In this document: piece by piece, positions 26,058 to 34,732 of the stretch | Numbering within the stretch: the stretch's first letter is position 1 | Layout: each line of letters starts with the position of its first letter | Assembly (NCBI RefSeq): GCF_019316905.1 | Contig: NZ_CP079216.1 | Location: forward strand, 434,001 to 498,000 | Reading direction: 5' to 3' | Length of the DNA stretch: 64,000 nucleotides | Source of the DNA: Tessaracoccus palaemonis | Lineage (GTDB): Bacteria > Actinomycetota > Actinomycetes > Propionibacteriales > Propionibacteriaceae | Notes under the pieces: generated by a model | Seen by the model: the letters and a program-made list of their open reading frames with translations, nothing else | Databases searched by the model: none | Told to the model about the DNA's origin: nothing | Position numbers and translations under genes: made by a program

Positions 26058-26597
26058 ATGGATCAAGAGCAACTGATTCGACAGATCATGGCCGAGGTCA
26101 TGCAGAACCTCGGCGGCAACGACAACGTCACCTTCGAGAAGAAGGCCCCCGCGGCGGCTGCTGCCGCCCCGGCGTCCTCCGGACAGAAGGTCGGTGTGGC
26201 GGACTACCCGCTCGCCGAGAAGAACCCGCAGCTGGTCAAGACCGATTCCGGTCTCAGCCTGGACGATCTGACGTTCGACAAGCTGAAGAGCGGCCAGCTG
26301 AAGGCCTCGGACTTCAAGATCTCCGCGGAGACCCTTGAGCTCCAGGCGCAGATCGCCGAGGACTCCGGCCGTGGCCCGCTGGCGCGCAACATGCGTCGCG
26401 CCGCCGAGCTGGTCGCCGTCCCCGACCAGCGGCTGCTGGCCATCTACAACGCCCTGCGGCCGTACCGCTCCACCAAGACGGAGCTGTACGACATCGCCGC
26501 CGAGCTCGAGGGCACCTACGGTGCCAAGGTGTCCGCCGGATTCGTCCGGCAGGCCGCCGACGTCTACGAGTCGCGCGGACGCCTCCGCGTCGACTGA
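26058..26597 (+). CDS. pduE: propanediol dehydratase, small subunit
   Basis: 179 residues, ATG 26058. Starts MDQEQLIRQIMAEVMQNLGG, an amphipathic helix similar to those of PduD and PduB, then a linker and the all-helical small-subunit fold (RNMRRAAELVAVPDQRLLAIYNALRPYR). Completes the dehydratase heterotrimer. It is followed by the largest gap inside the operon (106 bases), which contains a strong hairpin. Confidence 0.96.
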   Translation: MDQEQLIRQIMAEVMQNLGGNDNVTFEKKAPAAAAAAPASSGQKVGVADYPLAEKNPQLVKTDSGLSLDDLTFDKLKSGQLKASDFKISAETLELQAQIAEDSGRGPLARNMRRAAELVAVPDQRLLAIYNALRPYRSTKTELYDIAAELEGTYGAKVSAGFVRQAADVYESRGRLRVD

Positions 26598-26610
26598 CAC
26601 CCATCCTGTG

Positions 26611-26647
26611 CCCCGGTCGGACCTGCCCCCCACGGGCCCGACCGGGG
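26611..26647 (+). promoter_or_regulatory. intercistronic hairpin between pduE and pduG
   Basis: CCCCGGTCGG and CCGACCGGGG pair perfectly over 10 bp with a 17-nt loop. It sits in the only long gap of an operon whose other gaps are under 15 bases. No T-run follows, so it is more likely an RNA-processing, stabilising or attenuating element than a full terminator. Confidence 0.55.
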
Positions 26648-26703
26648 ACACACCACACCCCGGGTCATCGACGACCTACCCCCAGATATTCGAAGGACGA
26701 AGC

Positions 26704-28515
26704 ATGCGCCTGATCGCCGGCATCGACATCGGTAACGCGACAACGGAGGTCGCGCTCGCCGAGGCCGACGGGGAGAAGCTCACGTTCCTGGCAAGCTCGA
26801 CGATCCCGACCACGGGCATCAAGGGCACCGACGCCAACATCCAGGGCATCTTCCACGCGCTCAACGTCGCGCTGAAGAACGGCGGCCGCCAGCTCGCAGA
26901 CCTCGACCTGGTGCGCATCAACGAGGCCGCCCCCGTCATCGGCGACGTCGCGATGGAGACCATCACCGAGACGATCATCACCGAGTCGACGATGATCGGC
27001 CACAATCCGGCCACGCCCGGCGGGCTCGGCATCGGCGTCGGCACCACCATCGACATCGCCCACCTGGCCACCGCCCCGGTCGGCGTGCCCTACATCGTGG
27101 TGGCCGACCGCTCCTTCCCCTACGACGACGTCGCGCGCCGCATCAACGCGGCCCATGTGGAGGTGACCGGCGCCATCCTGCAGGCCGACGATGGCGTCCT
27201 TGTCCACAACCGGCTCGACCGCAAGATCCCCATCGTCGACGAGGTCGGTCTGATCGAGAAGGTGCCGCTCGGTATGCTCGCGGCGATCGAGGTGGCCGAG
27301 GTCGGCCGCATCGTCGAGACGCTCGCCAACCCGTTCGGCATCGCGACCCTCTTCGGGCTCGACGCGCAGGACACCAAGCAGGTCGTCCCGCTCGCCCGGT
27401 CCCTGGTCGGCAACCGTTCGGCCGTGGTCATCAAGACCCCCAAGGGAGACGTGCAGGAGCGCCGCATCCCGGCCGGTCGGCTCACGGTGCTCGGCGAGTC
27501 GACCAAGGCCGAGGTCGACGTCGACCGCGGGGCCGAGGAGATCATGCAGGCCGTCGGGAAGGTCCGCCACGTGACCGACGTCGTCGGCGAGCCGGGCACC
27601 AACGTCGGCGGCATGATGGAGAAGGTCCGCGTCACCATGGCGCAGCTGACCAACCTGCAGCCCCGCGACGTCAACATCACCGACCTGCTGGCCGTAGACA
27701 CCCAGGTGCCCCAGCAGGTCGCTGGCGGCATCGCCAACGAGTTCTCCATGGAGGCGGCCGTCGGCATCGCCGTCATGGTCAAGACCGACCGGCTGCAGAT
27801 GCAGAAGATCGCGCAGCACATGGCCTCCGAACTCGGCATCGCAGTGGAGGTCGGCGGCGTCGAGGCAGACATGGCGATCCGCGGCGCGCTGACCACGCCC
27901 GGCACAGCCGCCCCCATCGCCATCCTCGACATGGGAGCCGGCTCGACGGACGCCTCCGTCATGCGCGCGGACGGCACCGGAACCTCCATCCACCTGGCCG
28001 GCGCCGGCAACATGGTGACGCTGATGATCCAGTCGGAGCTCGGGCTCGACACCTTCGACACCGCCGAGGACATCAAGCGCTACCCGCTGGCCAAGGTCGA
28101 GACCGTCTTCAACATCCGCCACGAGGACGGCACGGTCCAGTTCTTCGACGAGCCGCTGCCTCCGCAGGTCTACGCCCGCACGGTCATCTTGAAGCCCGAC
28201 GGCCTCGTCCCGCTCGACCTGAGCCTGCCCGTCGAGGCCATCCGCCAGGTGCGCATCCGCGCCAAGGAGCGCGTCTTCGTCACCAACGCGATCCGCGCGC
28301 TGCGCAAGGTCAGCCCCACCGACAACGTGCGTGACATCGACTTCGTCGTGCTCGTCGGAGGCTCTGCCCTCGACTTCGAGATCCCGCAGCTCGTCACGCA
28401 CGCGCTGGCCGAGTACCGCGTCGTCGCGGGTCGGGCGAACATCCGCGGCACCGAGGGGCCGCGGAACGCGGTCGCAACCGGGCTCGCCCTGAGCTTCGCG
28501 GAGCCGAGAAAATGA
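26704..28515 (+). CDS. pduG: diol dehydratase reactivase, large subunit
   Basis: 603 residues, ATG 26704 preceded by AAGGA. An actin/Hsp70-fold ATPase that, with PduH, ejects damaged cobalamin from the dehydratase. Phosphate-binding loops are seen at IAGIDIGNATTEVALAEAD (N-terminus) and AILDMGAGSTDASVM (about residue 405). The swiveling and linker domains lie between. The C-terminus DFVVLVGGSALDFEIPQLV completes the fold. Overlaps pduH by four bases (ATGA). Confidence 0.96.
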   Translation: MRLIAGIDIGNATTEVALAEADGEKLTFLASSTIPTTGIKGTDANIQGIFHALNVALKNGGRQLADLDLVRINEAAPVIGDVAMETITETIITESTMIGHNPATPGGLGIGVGTTIDIAHLATAPVGVPYIVVADRSFPYDDVARRINAAHVEVTGAILQADDGVLVHNRLDRKIPIVDEVGLIEKVPLGMLAAIEVAEVGRIVETLANPFGIATLFGLDAQDTKQVVPLARSLVGNRSAVVIKTPKGDVQERRIPAGRLTVLGESTKAEVDVDRGAEEIMQAVGKVRHVTDVVGEPGTNVGGMMEKVRVTMAQLTNLQPRDVNITDLLAVDTQVPQQVAGGIANEFSMEAAVGIAVMVKTDRLQMQKIAQHMASELGIAVEVGGVEADMAIRGALTTPGTAAPIAILDMGAGSTDASVMRADGTGTSIHLAGAGNMVTLMIQSELGLDTFDTAEDIKRYPLAKVETVFNIRHEDGTVQFFDEPLPPQVYARTVILKPDGLVPLDLSLPVEAIRQVRIRAKERVFVTNAIRALRKVSPTDNVRDIDFVVLVGGSALDFEIPQLVTHALAEYRVVAGRANIRGTEGPRNAVATGLALSFAEPRK

Positions 28516-28874
28516 CGAAGAAGCCGGAGCCACCCGCCATCCTGTGCCACGTCAACGCACGGGTCCCCGACCCTGCCCTCACCTCGCTGCTGCTCGGCAT
28601 CGAGGAGGAGGGGGTACCCGTCGAGGTGCACCGCTTCGACGAGCTGAACCCGCTGACGCTCGCCCATGAGGCGGCCGTCGCGTCCCGGCTCGGGATCGGG
28701 CTCGGCGTCTCGCTCGACTACGTCGTCACCACCACAGAGAAGCTCGACGAGGGGCGCCCCTACATCGCGCAGTTCCTCGGCGAGTGCCCCGAACAGGACC
28801 GGGTGATCGGCTCGAACGCCGCCCGGATCGTCAAACGCATCCCACTTCGAAGCGCACCGGAAAGGAACCACTGA
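28512..28874 (+). CDS. pduH: diol dehydratase reactivase, small subunit
   Basis: 120 residues, ATG 28512 overlapping the pduG stop. Resembles the beta subunit of the dehydratase (LLLGIEEEGVPVEVHRFD, LAHEAAVASRLGIGLGVSLD), which it displaces during reactivation. Normal length. Its last base is the first base of the next start codon (TGATG). Confidence 0.94.
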   Translation: MTKKPEPPAILCHVNARVPDPALTSLLLGIEEEGVPVEVHRFDELNPLTLAHEAAVASRLGIGLGVSLDYVVTTTEKLDEGRPYIAQFLGECPEQDRVIGSNAARIVKRIPLRSAPERNH

Positions 28875-29362
28875 TGCAAGCACTGGGACTCATCGAGGTC
28901 GTCGGCCTCGCGGCCGGCTTCGAGGCGGCTGACGTCGCCTGCAAGTCGGCAAACGTCGAACTGGTCGGCTACGAACTCGCCAAGGGCGGCGGTTTCGTGA
29001 CCATCAAGGTCCTCGGCCAGGTCGGCGCCGTCACCGCCGCGATCGACGCCGCCGCCGTCGCGGCCGCGAAGATCAACCGCGTGGTCAGCAAGCTGGTCAT
29101 CCCGCGGCCGAACGACCAGATCGAGCCGCTGGTGGGCAACAAGCTCACGCGCGGCTGGACCGCCCCCACTCCCGCGCCGGAGCCGAATCCGGAGCCCGAG
29201 CCGGAGCCCGAGCCCACCGCGGTGCTCGACTCCGACATCACCGAGGTCGTCGAGGACGCCCCCCTGAACACCGCCGATGCACAGTCGGCGGCACCCAAGA
29301 CCCGCCCGGCCACCACCGCGCGGAAGACCGCGGCCGCCAAGGCCACGACCGGAAGGAAGTAA
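28874..29362 (+). CDS. pduK: PduK-like BMC shell protein with long C-terminal tail
   Basis: 162 residues, ATG 28874. A BMC domain (residues 1-90: ALGLIEVVGLAAGFEAADVA, IKVLGQVGAVTAAID) is followed by a 70-residue extension. The extension has a Pro-Glu repeat (PEPNPEPEPEPEP), an acidic segment, and a basic Ala/Lys/Thr end (TARKTAAAKATTGRK). Enterobacterial PduK also has a tail, but with cysteines; none occur in this tail, so no Fe-S site is likely there. Minor shell component; the tail may bind cargo or other shells. Confidence 0.88.
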   Translation: MQALGLIEVVGLAAGFEAADVACKSANVELVGYELAKGGGFVTIKVLGQVGAVTAAIDAAAVAAAKINRVVSKLVIPRPNDQIEPLVGNKLTRGWTAPTPAPEPNPEPEPEPEPTAVLDSDITEVVEDAPLNTADAQSAAPKTRPATTARKTAAAKATTGRK

Positions 29363-29365
29363 CCC

Positions 29366-29638
29366 ATGAGCCAGGCACTGGGCCTCATCGAGACCAAGGG
29401 TCTCGTCGGCGCCGTCGAGGCGGCCGATGCCATGACCAAGTCGGCCAACGTGACCCTCGTCGGCCAGGAGAAGATCGGCTCCGGCCTCGTGACGATCATG
29501 GTCCGCGGCGACGTCGGTGCCGTCAAGGCCGCCGTCGACGCGGGAGCGGCAGCTGCCTCGCGCGTCGGTGAGCTCGTCTCGCAGCACGTCATCCCGCGGC
29601 CGCACGCCGACGTCGAGAAGCTGCTCCCGCAGGTCTGA
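29366..29638 (+). CDS. pduJ: PduJ-type BMC shell hexamer protein
   Basis: 90 residues, ATG 29366. A canonical BMC domain very close to PduA ([37 protein letters not shown]). Major facet tile. The pduA/pduJ assignment follows gene order; the two proteins are interchangeable by sequence. Confidence 0.94.
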   Translation: MSQALGLIETKGLVGAVEAADAMTKSANVTLVGQEKIGSGLVTIMVRGDVGAVKAAVDAGAAAASRVGELVSQHVIPRPHADVEKLLPQV

Positions 29639-29640
29639 TC

Positions 29641-30276
29641 ATGTCCGAAGCGCAGCTGATCTCCACCATCGCCGACCGCATCGTCGCCAAGTTCAACGAG
29701 GCCGACCCGACGAAGACCATCGTCGGGATCTCGAACCGGCACGTGCACCTGACCGACGCCGACTTCGCCACCCTGTTCGGATACGACCGACCCGTCGTGA
29801 AGAAGTACGTCCGGCAGCACGGGGAGTTCGCGGCCGAGGAGTCGGTGACGATCCACGGCCCCAAGGGCTCGTTCCAGCGCGTCCGCGTGATGGGACCGAA
29901 CCGGTCGGCGACGCAGGTCGAGCTCAGCCGCACAGACTGCCGCGCGCTCGGCCTCGACGCGCCGATGGCGCAGTCCGGACACCTGTCCGAGGCCGCGCCG
30001 ATCGAGATCGAGGGCCCCAAGGGACGCGTCGCGCTCGACCACGCGGCGATCGTCGCCGGCCGACACATCCACATGGGCCCCGCCGATGCGGAAGCACTCG
30101 GGCTCAAGGATCAGGACCGCGTCAGCGTCGTGTTCCCGGGTGAGCGCGGCGGCCGCTTCGACAACTTCCTCGTGCGGGTCAAGGACTCCTACCTCCTCGA
30201 ACTGCACCTGGACACCGACGAGGCCAACGCCATCGGCGCGAAGACCGGCGACTACGCGACGATCTGCCCGAGATGA
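29641..30276 (+). CDS. pduL: PduL phosphotransacylase
   Basis: 211 residues, ATG 29641. Converts propionyl-CoA and phosphate to propionyl-phosphate and frees CoA inside the compartment. The N-terminal helix AQLISTIADRIVAKFN looks like an encapsulation peptide. Zinc-ligand histidines appear in two PduL motifs, SNRHVHLT and AGRHIHMG. Two-barrel fold of normal length. The next gene's start overlaps the stop (ATGA). No propionate kinase gene lies in this locus. Confidence 0.95.
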   Translation: MSEAQLISTIADRIVAKFNEADPTKTIVGISNRHVHLTDADFATLFGYDRPVVKKYVRQHGEFAAEESVTIHGPKGSFQRVRVMGPNRSATQVELSRTDCRALGLDAPMAQSGHLSEAAPIEIEGPKGRVALDHAAIVAGRHIHMGPADAEALGLKDQDRVSVVFPGERGGRFDNFLVRVKDSYLLELHLDTDEANAIGAKTGDYATICPR

Positions 30277-31100
30277 GCACCATGACCGCGACCCCTACGT
30301 CCCAGCTCGACCGGTTCGCCCGCCAGGTGCGCTCCGGGCGGACGGCTGCGCCCGGCGGCGCCTGCCGGCTGGGCGTCGACCTCGGCACGGGCAACATCGT
30401 GCTTGCCGTGGTCGACGGGGACGACCATCCCATCGGCGGGGCCTGGCTCCGCTCGACGGTCGTCCGTGACGGGGTCGTGGTCGACTGGCTGGGGGCCGTG
30501 AGGGCCGTCGGTCAGCTGCGCGACGCACTCGCCGGGAAGCTCGGCGTCACGTTCCGCGAGGCCGCCGTCGCGATTCCTCCGGGCATCGACGCGGGGACCA
30601 CCAAGGTGTTCACCAACGTGCTGGAGGCCTGCGGACTCGAGGCGTCGGAGGTCGTCGACGAGCCGGTCGCGGCGGCCACGGCGCTCGGCGTCACCGACGG
30701 CGTTGTGATCGATGTCGGCCACGGGACCACAGGGGTCTCGATCCTGCGCGACTCCGAGGTGCTGAAGTCCGTGGACCAGGCCACCGGCGGCCACCACATG
30801 ACCCTGGTGATCTCGGGCGCTCTCGGCATCGACTATGAGGCCGCGGAGCAGCTCAAGCGTGACCCCGCGCAGGGCGATCTCGTGATCGGCCTGATCCGCC
30901 CGACGCTCGAGAAGATGGCGACCATCGCCGCGGAGGCGACGGTCGGCTACGAGGAGTTCCCCGTCTACCTCGTGGGCGGTTCGAGCTCCTACCCACAGTC
31001 ACCGGCCGTGTTCGAGGGCGTCCTCCGGCGCCCCGTCACCCGGCCGGACGAGCCGCTGTTCCCCACCCCGCTGGGGACGGCGATGAGGAGGAACAGGTGA
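30273..31100 (+). CDS. eutJ: EutJ-family Hsp70-like chaperone
   Basis: 275 residues, ATG 30273. An actin/Hsp70-type ATPase domain without a substrate-binding domain: LGVDLGTGNIVLAVVDGDD near residue 33, VVIDVGHGTTGVSILRD near residue 145, and VYLVGGSSSYP near the end. EutJ is found in ethanolamine and some Pdu loci and is thought to help enzyme assembly or reactivation. Its presence in an operon that already has PduGH is notable. Overlaps both neighbours. Confidence 0.88.
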   Translation: MSTMTATPTSQLDRFARQVRSGRTAAPGGACRLGVDLGTGNIVLAVVDGDDHPIGGAWLRSTVVRDGVVVDWLGAVRAVGQLRDALAGKLGVTFREAAVAIPPGIDAGTTKVFTNVLEACGLEASEVVDEPVAAATALGVTDGVVIDVGHGTTGVSILRDSEVLKSVDQATGGHHMTLVISGALGIDYEAAEQLKRDPAQGDLVIGLIRPTLEKMATIAAEATVGYEEFPVYLVGGSSSYPQSPAVFEGVLRRPVTRPDEPLFPTPLGTAMRRNR

Positions 31101-31888
31101 CAGAGCAGGAGCTGCGCTCCCTGATCAGGCAGGTCGTCGTCGAGGTGCTCGCCGACGGGGCCCCGGCGCGCCCGGAGCCCCGCAACGCGCTGGTGCTGTT
31201 CACCGGCGCCTTGCTCGGGTTCGAGGCCTCGCTGGAGTCGCTGCGGCGGCTCAAGGCGACGGGCCTGGTCAACCTCGACTGGACCCAGACCCACTCCGCA
31301 TCGAAGATCCTCGACCAGCAGGCCATCGAGTCCATCGGCATGTGCCCGGCAGAGAAGTCGCTCGTGATGGGCCACGACATGCTGATCATCCCGACCGCGA
31401 CCGTGAACATGGTCGCGAAGGTCGCGCACGGCATCGGCGACTGCCTCGCCTCGAACGTGATGGCCGAGTTCATCATGTTCGACAAGCCCGTCGTCCTGTC
31501 CGTCAACGCCTGCGGAGACACCCCCGACAAGCGCGGCTGGTTCCCCGACCTGCCCGCCGGCTACTCGCGCATGCTGCAGGGCAACCTCGAGGCGCTCGCG
31601 TCCTTCGGCGTGACCCTGGCCTCGTCCGAGACGCTCGACGAGGCGGTTGGTTCCCTGAGCCTGTCGAAGGGCCCTGAGCCTGCCGAAGGGAAGGCCGTCT
31701 CGACAGGCTCAACGCGTTTCGACAAGCTCAACGACCCGGTCGTCTGCGCCGAGCGGCTGATCCACGACGGGATCGTCAAGACGGTCGCGCCCCGCACCAC
31801 GCTGCGGGTCGGCGCAGGGGCGCTCATCACGGCGCTCGCGCGGGAGACCGCCGCGGCGCGCAACATCATCATCGAGAGGGAGCACTGA
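31097..31888 (+). CDS. microcompartment-associated flavoprotein
   Basis: 263 residues, GTG 31097 with GAGGAGGAACAG upstream. Starts with a likely encapsulation helix (TEQELRSLIRQVVVEVLADG), then a Rossmann-like flavoprotein domain of the HFCD/Flavoprotein type (ALVLFTGALLGFEASLESL, MLIIPTATVNMVAKVAHGIGD, MAEFIMFDKPVVLSV). Residues 185-212 are an inserted repeat-encoded peptide. Its job is unknown. A reducing role in the cobalamin cycle, in place of the missing PduS, is a reasonable guess because pduO is two genes downstream. Confidence 0.75.
   Translation: MTEQELRSLIRQVVVEVLADGAPARPEPRNALVLFTGALLGFEASLESLRRLKATGLVNLDWTQTHSASKILDQQAIESIGMCPAEKSLVMGHDMLIIPTATVNMVAKVAHGIGDCLASNVMAEFIMFDKPVVLSVNACGDTPDKRGWFPDLPAGYSRMLQGNLEALASFGVTLASSETLDEAVGSLSLSKGPEPAEGKAVSTGSTRFDKLNDPVVCAERLIHDGIVKTVAPRTTLRVGAGALITALARETAAARNIIIEREH
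31649..31732 (+). repeat. family A repeat inserted in frame in the flavoprotein gene (84 nt, 28 codons)
   Basis: GGTTCCCTGAGCCTGTCGAA and CTCGACAGGCTCA halves form a REP-like palindromic element of exactly 28 codons, encoding GSLSLSKGPEPAEG and then KAVSTGSTRFDKLN. The host reading frame is kept on both sides. A nearly identical copy lies in pduO. Confidence 0.9.
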
Positions 31889-31889
31889 C

Positions 31890-32162
31890 ATGTACCTGGC
31901 CAAGGTCATCGGGAATGTCGTCTCGACCAGCAAGGACCCCCGCCTCGTCGGCTTCAAGCTGATGCTGACCCGGCGCCTCGACGAGTCCGGCGCGCTGACC
32001 GGAACCCCTGAGGTGTGTGTCGACACAGTCGGCGCCGGCAACGGGGAGACGGTCATCGTCACCAAGGGCTCCTCTGCCCGCTTCGCGGCCGACCGCAAGG
32101 AAGCCCCCATCGACTCCACGATCGTCGGCATCGTCGACGCTGTCGAGATCGACGAGCGCTGA
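31890..32162 (+). CDS. pduN: PduN pentameric vertex protein (BMV/EutN-CcmL family)
   Basis: 90 residues, ATG 31890. An EutN/CcmL beta-barrel: MYLAKVIGNVVSTSKDPRL, then VCVDTVGAGNGETVIVTKGS and DSTIVGIVDAVEI. It caps the vertices of the polyhedral shell. One base after the flavoprotein stop. Confidence 0.95.
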   Translation: MYLAKVIGNVVSTSKDPRLVGFKLMLTRRLDESGALTGTPEVCVDTVGAGNGETVIVTKGSSARFAADRKEAPIDSTIVGIVDAVEIDER

Positions 32163-32165
32163 CCG

Positions 32166-33335
32166 ATGCCCGCCATCTACACCCGCACCGGCGACAAGGG
32201 GACCACCGGCCTGTTCGGTGGCTCCCGCGTCACCAAGCAGAGCCTGCGCGTCGAGGCCTACGGGACCGTCGACGAGGCCAATGCGGCGCTGGGCGCGGCG
32301 AAGGCCGGGCTCGAGCCGGGGCCGTGGCGGGACCGGATCCACGCGATCCAGCAGCGCATGTTCGTCGCGGGTGCGGAACTCGCCTCCGACGCCAAGGGCG
32401 CCGAGATCCTCGCCAACAAGATCTCCACCGCCGACATCGAGGGCCTCGAGCACCTGATCGACGACTGCCTGGCCATCACCGGCCCGCAGCGCTCGTTCGT
32501 GGTGCCAGGCCGCGACGAGGTCTCCGCCCCGTTCCACGTCGCGCGAACCGTCGTCCGCCGGGCCGAGCGCCGCTGTCTGACCCTTGCCGAGCATGAGCCC
32601 GTCCGGCCGGAGCTCATCAAGTTCCTCAACCGACTCTCCGACGCCGTCTACTCGGTCGCCCGCCTCACGGAGACGTGGTACGAGCTGGCGCACGTCGAGC
32701 AGGTCGTCCGCGACACCGTCGCCAGGTACTGGCCGCAGCTGGACGGTTCCCTGAGCCCCTCCGGTTCCCTGAGCCCGGCCGGTTCCCTGAGCTTGTCGAA
32801 GGGCCCTGAGCTTGTCGAAGGGGAAGGCGTCTCGACAGGCTCGACGCGTTTCGACAGGCTCAACGATCCGGCTGAGACCTCCCGCTGGGCTGCGATGCGC
32901 GCGCACTGCGACGCACGCGCGCCGGAGGCGCTGCTCAGGCTCGCGAAGGAGCTGGCCGAAGGCGCGGAGAAGCGGGCGACGATGCTCGGCGTGCCGATGG
33001 TGATCGTCGTGGTCGACGCGGCGGGTAACCAGGTGCTGCTGCACCGGATGCCCGGGTCGCTGATCGCGAGCCTGGAGATCGCCGCCAACAAGGCCTGGAG
33101 CGCGAACGCGTTCAAGATGCCCACCGCCGACCTCGGGCCGCTGGCGGCCGAGGGCGGCGCCCTCCCCGGACTGGCGGGGGGCAACTCGGGACGTGTCGTC
33201 CTCTTCGGAGGCGGCGTCCCACTCATCGTCGACGGTGCCGTCATCGGCGCCCTCGGCATCTCCGGCGGCACCGTCGACGAGGACTGCGACGTCGCCACTT
33301 ATGCACTGACAACCGTGATGGGAGCACAGAAATGA
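32166..33335 (+). CDS. pduO: PduO-type ATP:cob(I)alamin adenosyltransferase fused to a GlcG/HbpS-like domain
   Basis: 389 residues, ATG 32166. The N-terminal domain (1-190) transfers adenosyl to cobalamin: YTRTGDKGTTGLFGG is the ATP-binding start and ARTVVRRAERRCL the conserved helix. The C-terminal domain (240-389) is of GlcG/HbpS type (ALLRLAKELAEGAEKRA, VIVVVDAAGNQVLLHRMPG, GALGISGGTVDEDC), known in Salmonella to bind heme. Residues 194-233 between them are encoded by an inserted repeat. The insertion falls in the natural linker, so function is probably kept. Confidence 0.93.
   Translation: MPAIYTRTGDKGTTGLFGGSRVTKQSLRVEAYGTVDEANAALGAAKAGLEPGPWRDRIHAIQQRMFVAGAELASDAKGAEILANKISTADIEGLEHLIDDCLAITGPQRSFVVPGRDEVSAPFHVARTVVRRAERRCLTLAEHEPVRPELIKFLNRLSDAVYSVARLTETWYELAHVEQVVRDTVARYWPQLDGSLSPSGSLSPAGSLSLSKGPELVEGEGVSTGSTRFDRLNDPAETSRWAAMRAHCDARAPEALLRLAKELAEGAEKRATMLGVPMVIVVVDAAGNQVLLHRMPGSLIASLEIAANKAWSANAFKMPTADLGPLAAEGGALPGLAGGNSGRVVLFGGGVPLIVDGAVIGALGISGGTVDEDCDVATYALTTVMGAQK
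32745..32864 (+). repeat. family A repeat inserted in frame in the pduO linker (120 nt, 40 codons)
   Basis: Two extra 18-nt GGTTCCCTGAGCCC units (GSLSPS, GSLSPA) precede an 84-nt core that encodes GSLSLSKGPELVEG and then EGVSTGSTRFDRLN. The core differs from the flavoprotein insert by only five residues and is read in the same frame. The total is a multiple of three. Confidence 0.9.
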
Positions 33336-34732
33336 CGATCGACCCGACCCTGCTCGAAGCAGCCGTCCGCAAGGTGCTGGCGGCACTTCCCGCCGACGAG
33401 AAGCCGTCGGCCTCGGGCGACGGCGTGTTCGACGACATGGATGCCGCCGTCGATGCGGCCTCGACGGCCGCGAAGAACTACCGCGCCTGCTCGTTGGCCG
33501 AGCGGCGCCGTTTCATCCAGGCCATCCGCGACTGCATGACCATGCCGGAGAACCTCGACTACATGGCTGCCCAGGCGGTCATCGAGACCGGCATGGGTGA
33601 CGTGGCGCACAAGTACCTGAAGAACAAGTTCGCCGCGGAGAACACGCCGGGTGTCGAGGACCTCGAGACTTCGGCGTGGTCCGGCGACCACGGCCTGACC
33701 ACCGTGGAGTACTCGGCCTACGGCGTCATCGGAGCCATCACGCCGACCACCAACCCGACCGAGACGGTGATCTGCAACGCCATCGGCATGCTGGCCGCGG
33801 GCAACGCGGTGGTGTTCTCGCCGCACCCGCGCGCCAAGAACCTGTCGCTGTGGCAGGTGCGTAAGCTCAACAAGGCCCTCGCCGCCGCAGGGGCCCCGGC
33901 CAACCTGATCGTGACGGTCTCCGACCCGTCGATCGAGAACACCAACAAGATGATCGCGCACCCGGACGTGCGGATGCTGGTCGCCACCGGCGGCCCCGGC
34001 ATCGTGCACACGGTGCTCAGCTCCGGCAAGAAGGCGATCGGAGCCGGCGCGGGCAACCCGCCCGTCGTGGTCGACGAGACGGCCGACATCGCCCACGCCG
34101 CCAAGTGCATCGTCGACGGCGCCAGCTTCGACAACAACCTTCCCTGCACGGCGGAGAAGGAGATCATCGCGGTGGACTCCATCGCCGACCTGCTGAAGTT
34201 CAACCTGCTCAAGAACGGCGCCTACGAGATCACGCCGGAGCAGGCGAAGCAGCTCGAGTCCATCATCCTCAACGCCAAGGGGACCGGCCCCAACACGGCA
34301 TGGGTCGGTAAGCCGGCCGGCGAGATCCTGCAGGCCATCGGCATCGAACCGCCTGCGGGAGTGCGCCTCGTCGTCTTCGAGGCCGCCGCGGACCACCCGT
34401 TCGTGGTGCACGAGCTGATGATGCCGGTCCTCGGCCTGGTGCGCGTGCCGGACGTGGATGCGGCGATCGAGCTGGCCGTCGAGCTGGAGCACGGCAACCG
34501 GCACACGGCCATCATGCACTCGCGCGACGTGAAGAAGCTCACCAAGATGGGCCGCGAGATCCAGACGACCATCTTCGTGAAGAACGGCCCGTCGTTCAAC
34601 GGCATCGGCATCGGCGGCGAGGGCTACTCGACGTTCACGATCGCCGGGCCCACGGGCGAGGGGCTGACCCGCACGCGCAACTTCGCGCGGACCCGTCGCT
34701 GCGTCCTGGTCGACGACCTCAACATCCGCTGA
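33332..34732 (+). CDS. pduP: CoA-acylating propionaldehyde dehydrogenase
   Basis: 466 residues, ATG 33332 overlapping the pduO stop. Oxidises propionaldehyde to propionyl-CoA with NAD+. The N-terminal helix [16 protein letters not shown] is an encapsulation peptide of the class first shown in PduP. An ALDH fold follows, with [16 protein letters not shown] near residue 138 and catalytic Cys272 in [10 protein letters not shown]. Normal length (about 460). Its stop shares a base with the mdh start. Confidence 0.96.
   Translation: MTIDPTLLEAAVRKVLAALPADEKPSASGDGVFDDMDAAVDAASTAAKNYRACSLAERRRFIQAIRDCMTMPENLDYMAAQAVIETGMGDVAHKYLKNKFAAENTPGVEDLETSAWSGDHGLTTVEYSAYGVIGAITPTTNPTETVICNAIGMLAAGNAVVFSPHPRAKNLSLWQVRKLNKALAAAGAPANLIVTVSDPSIENTNKMIAHPDVRMLVATGGPGIVHTVLSSGKKAIGAGAGNPPVVVDETADIAHAAKCIVDGASFDNNLPCTAEKEIIAVDSIADLLKFNLLKNGAYEITPEQAKQLESIILNAKGTGPNTAWVGKPAGEILQAIGIEPPAGVRLVVFEAAADHPFVVHELMMPVLGLVRVPDVDAAIELAVELEHGNRHTAIMHSRDVKKLTKMGREIQTTIFVKNGPSFNGIGIGGEGYSTFTIAGPTGEGLTRTRNFARTRRCVLVDDLNIR

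Noticed and set aside
31649-32864. The repeat-bearing flavoprotein and pduO genes as pseudogenes
   Set aside because: Both reading frames continue unbroken into conserved domain sequence on either side of the inserts.
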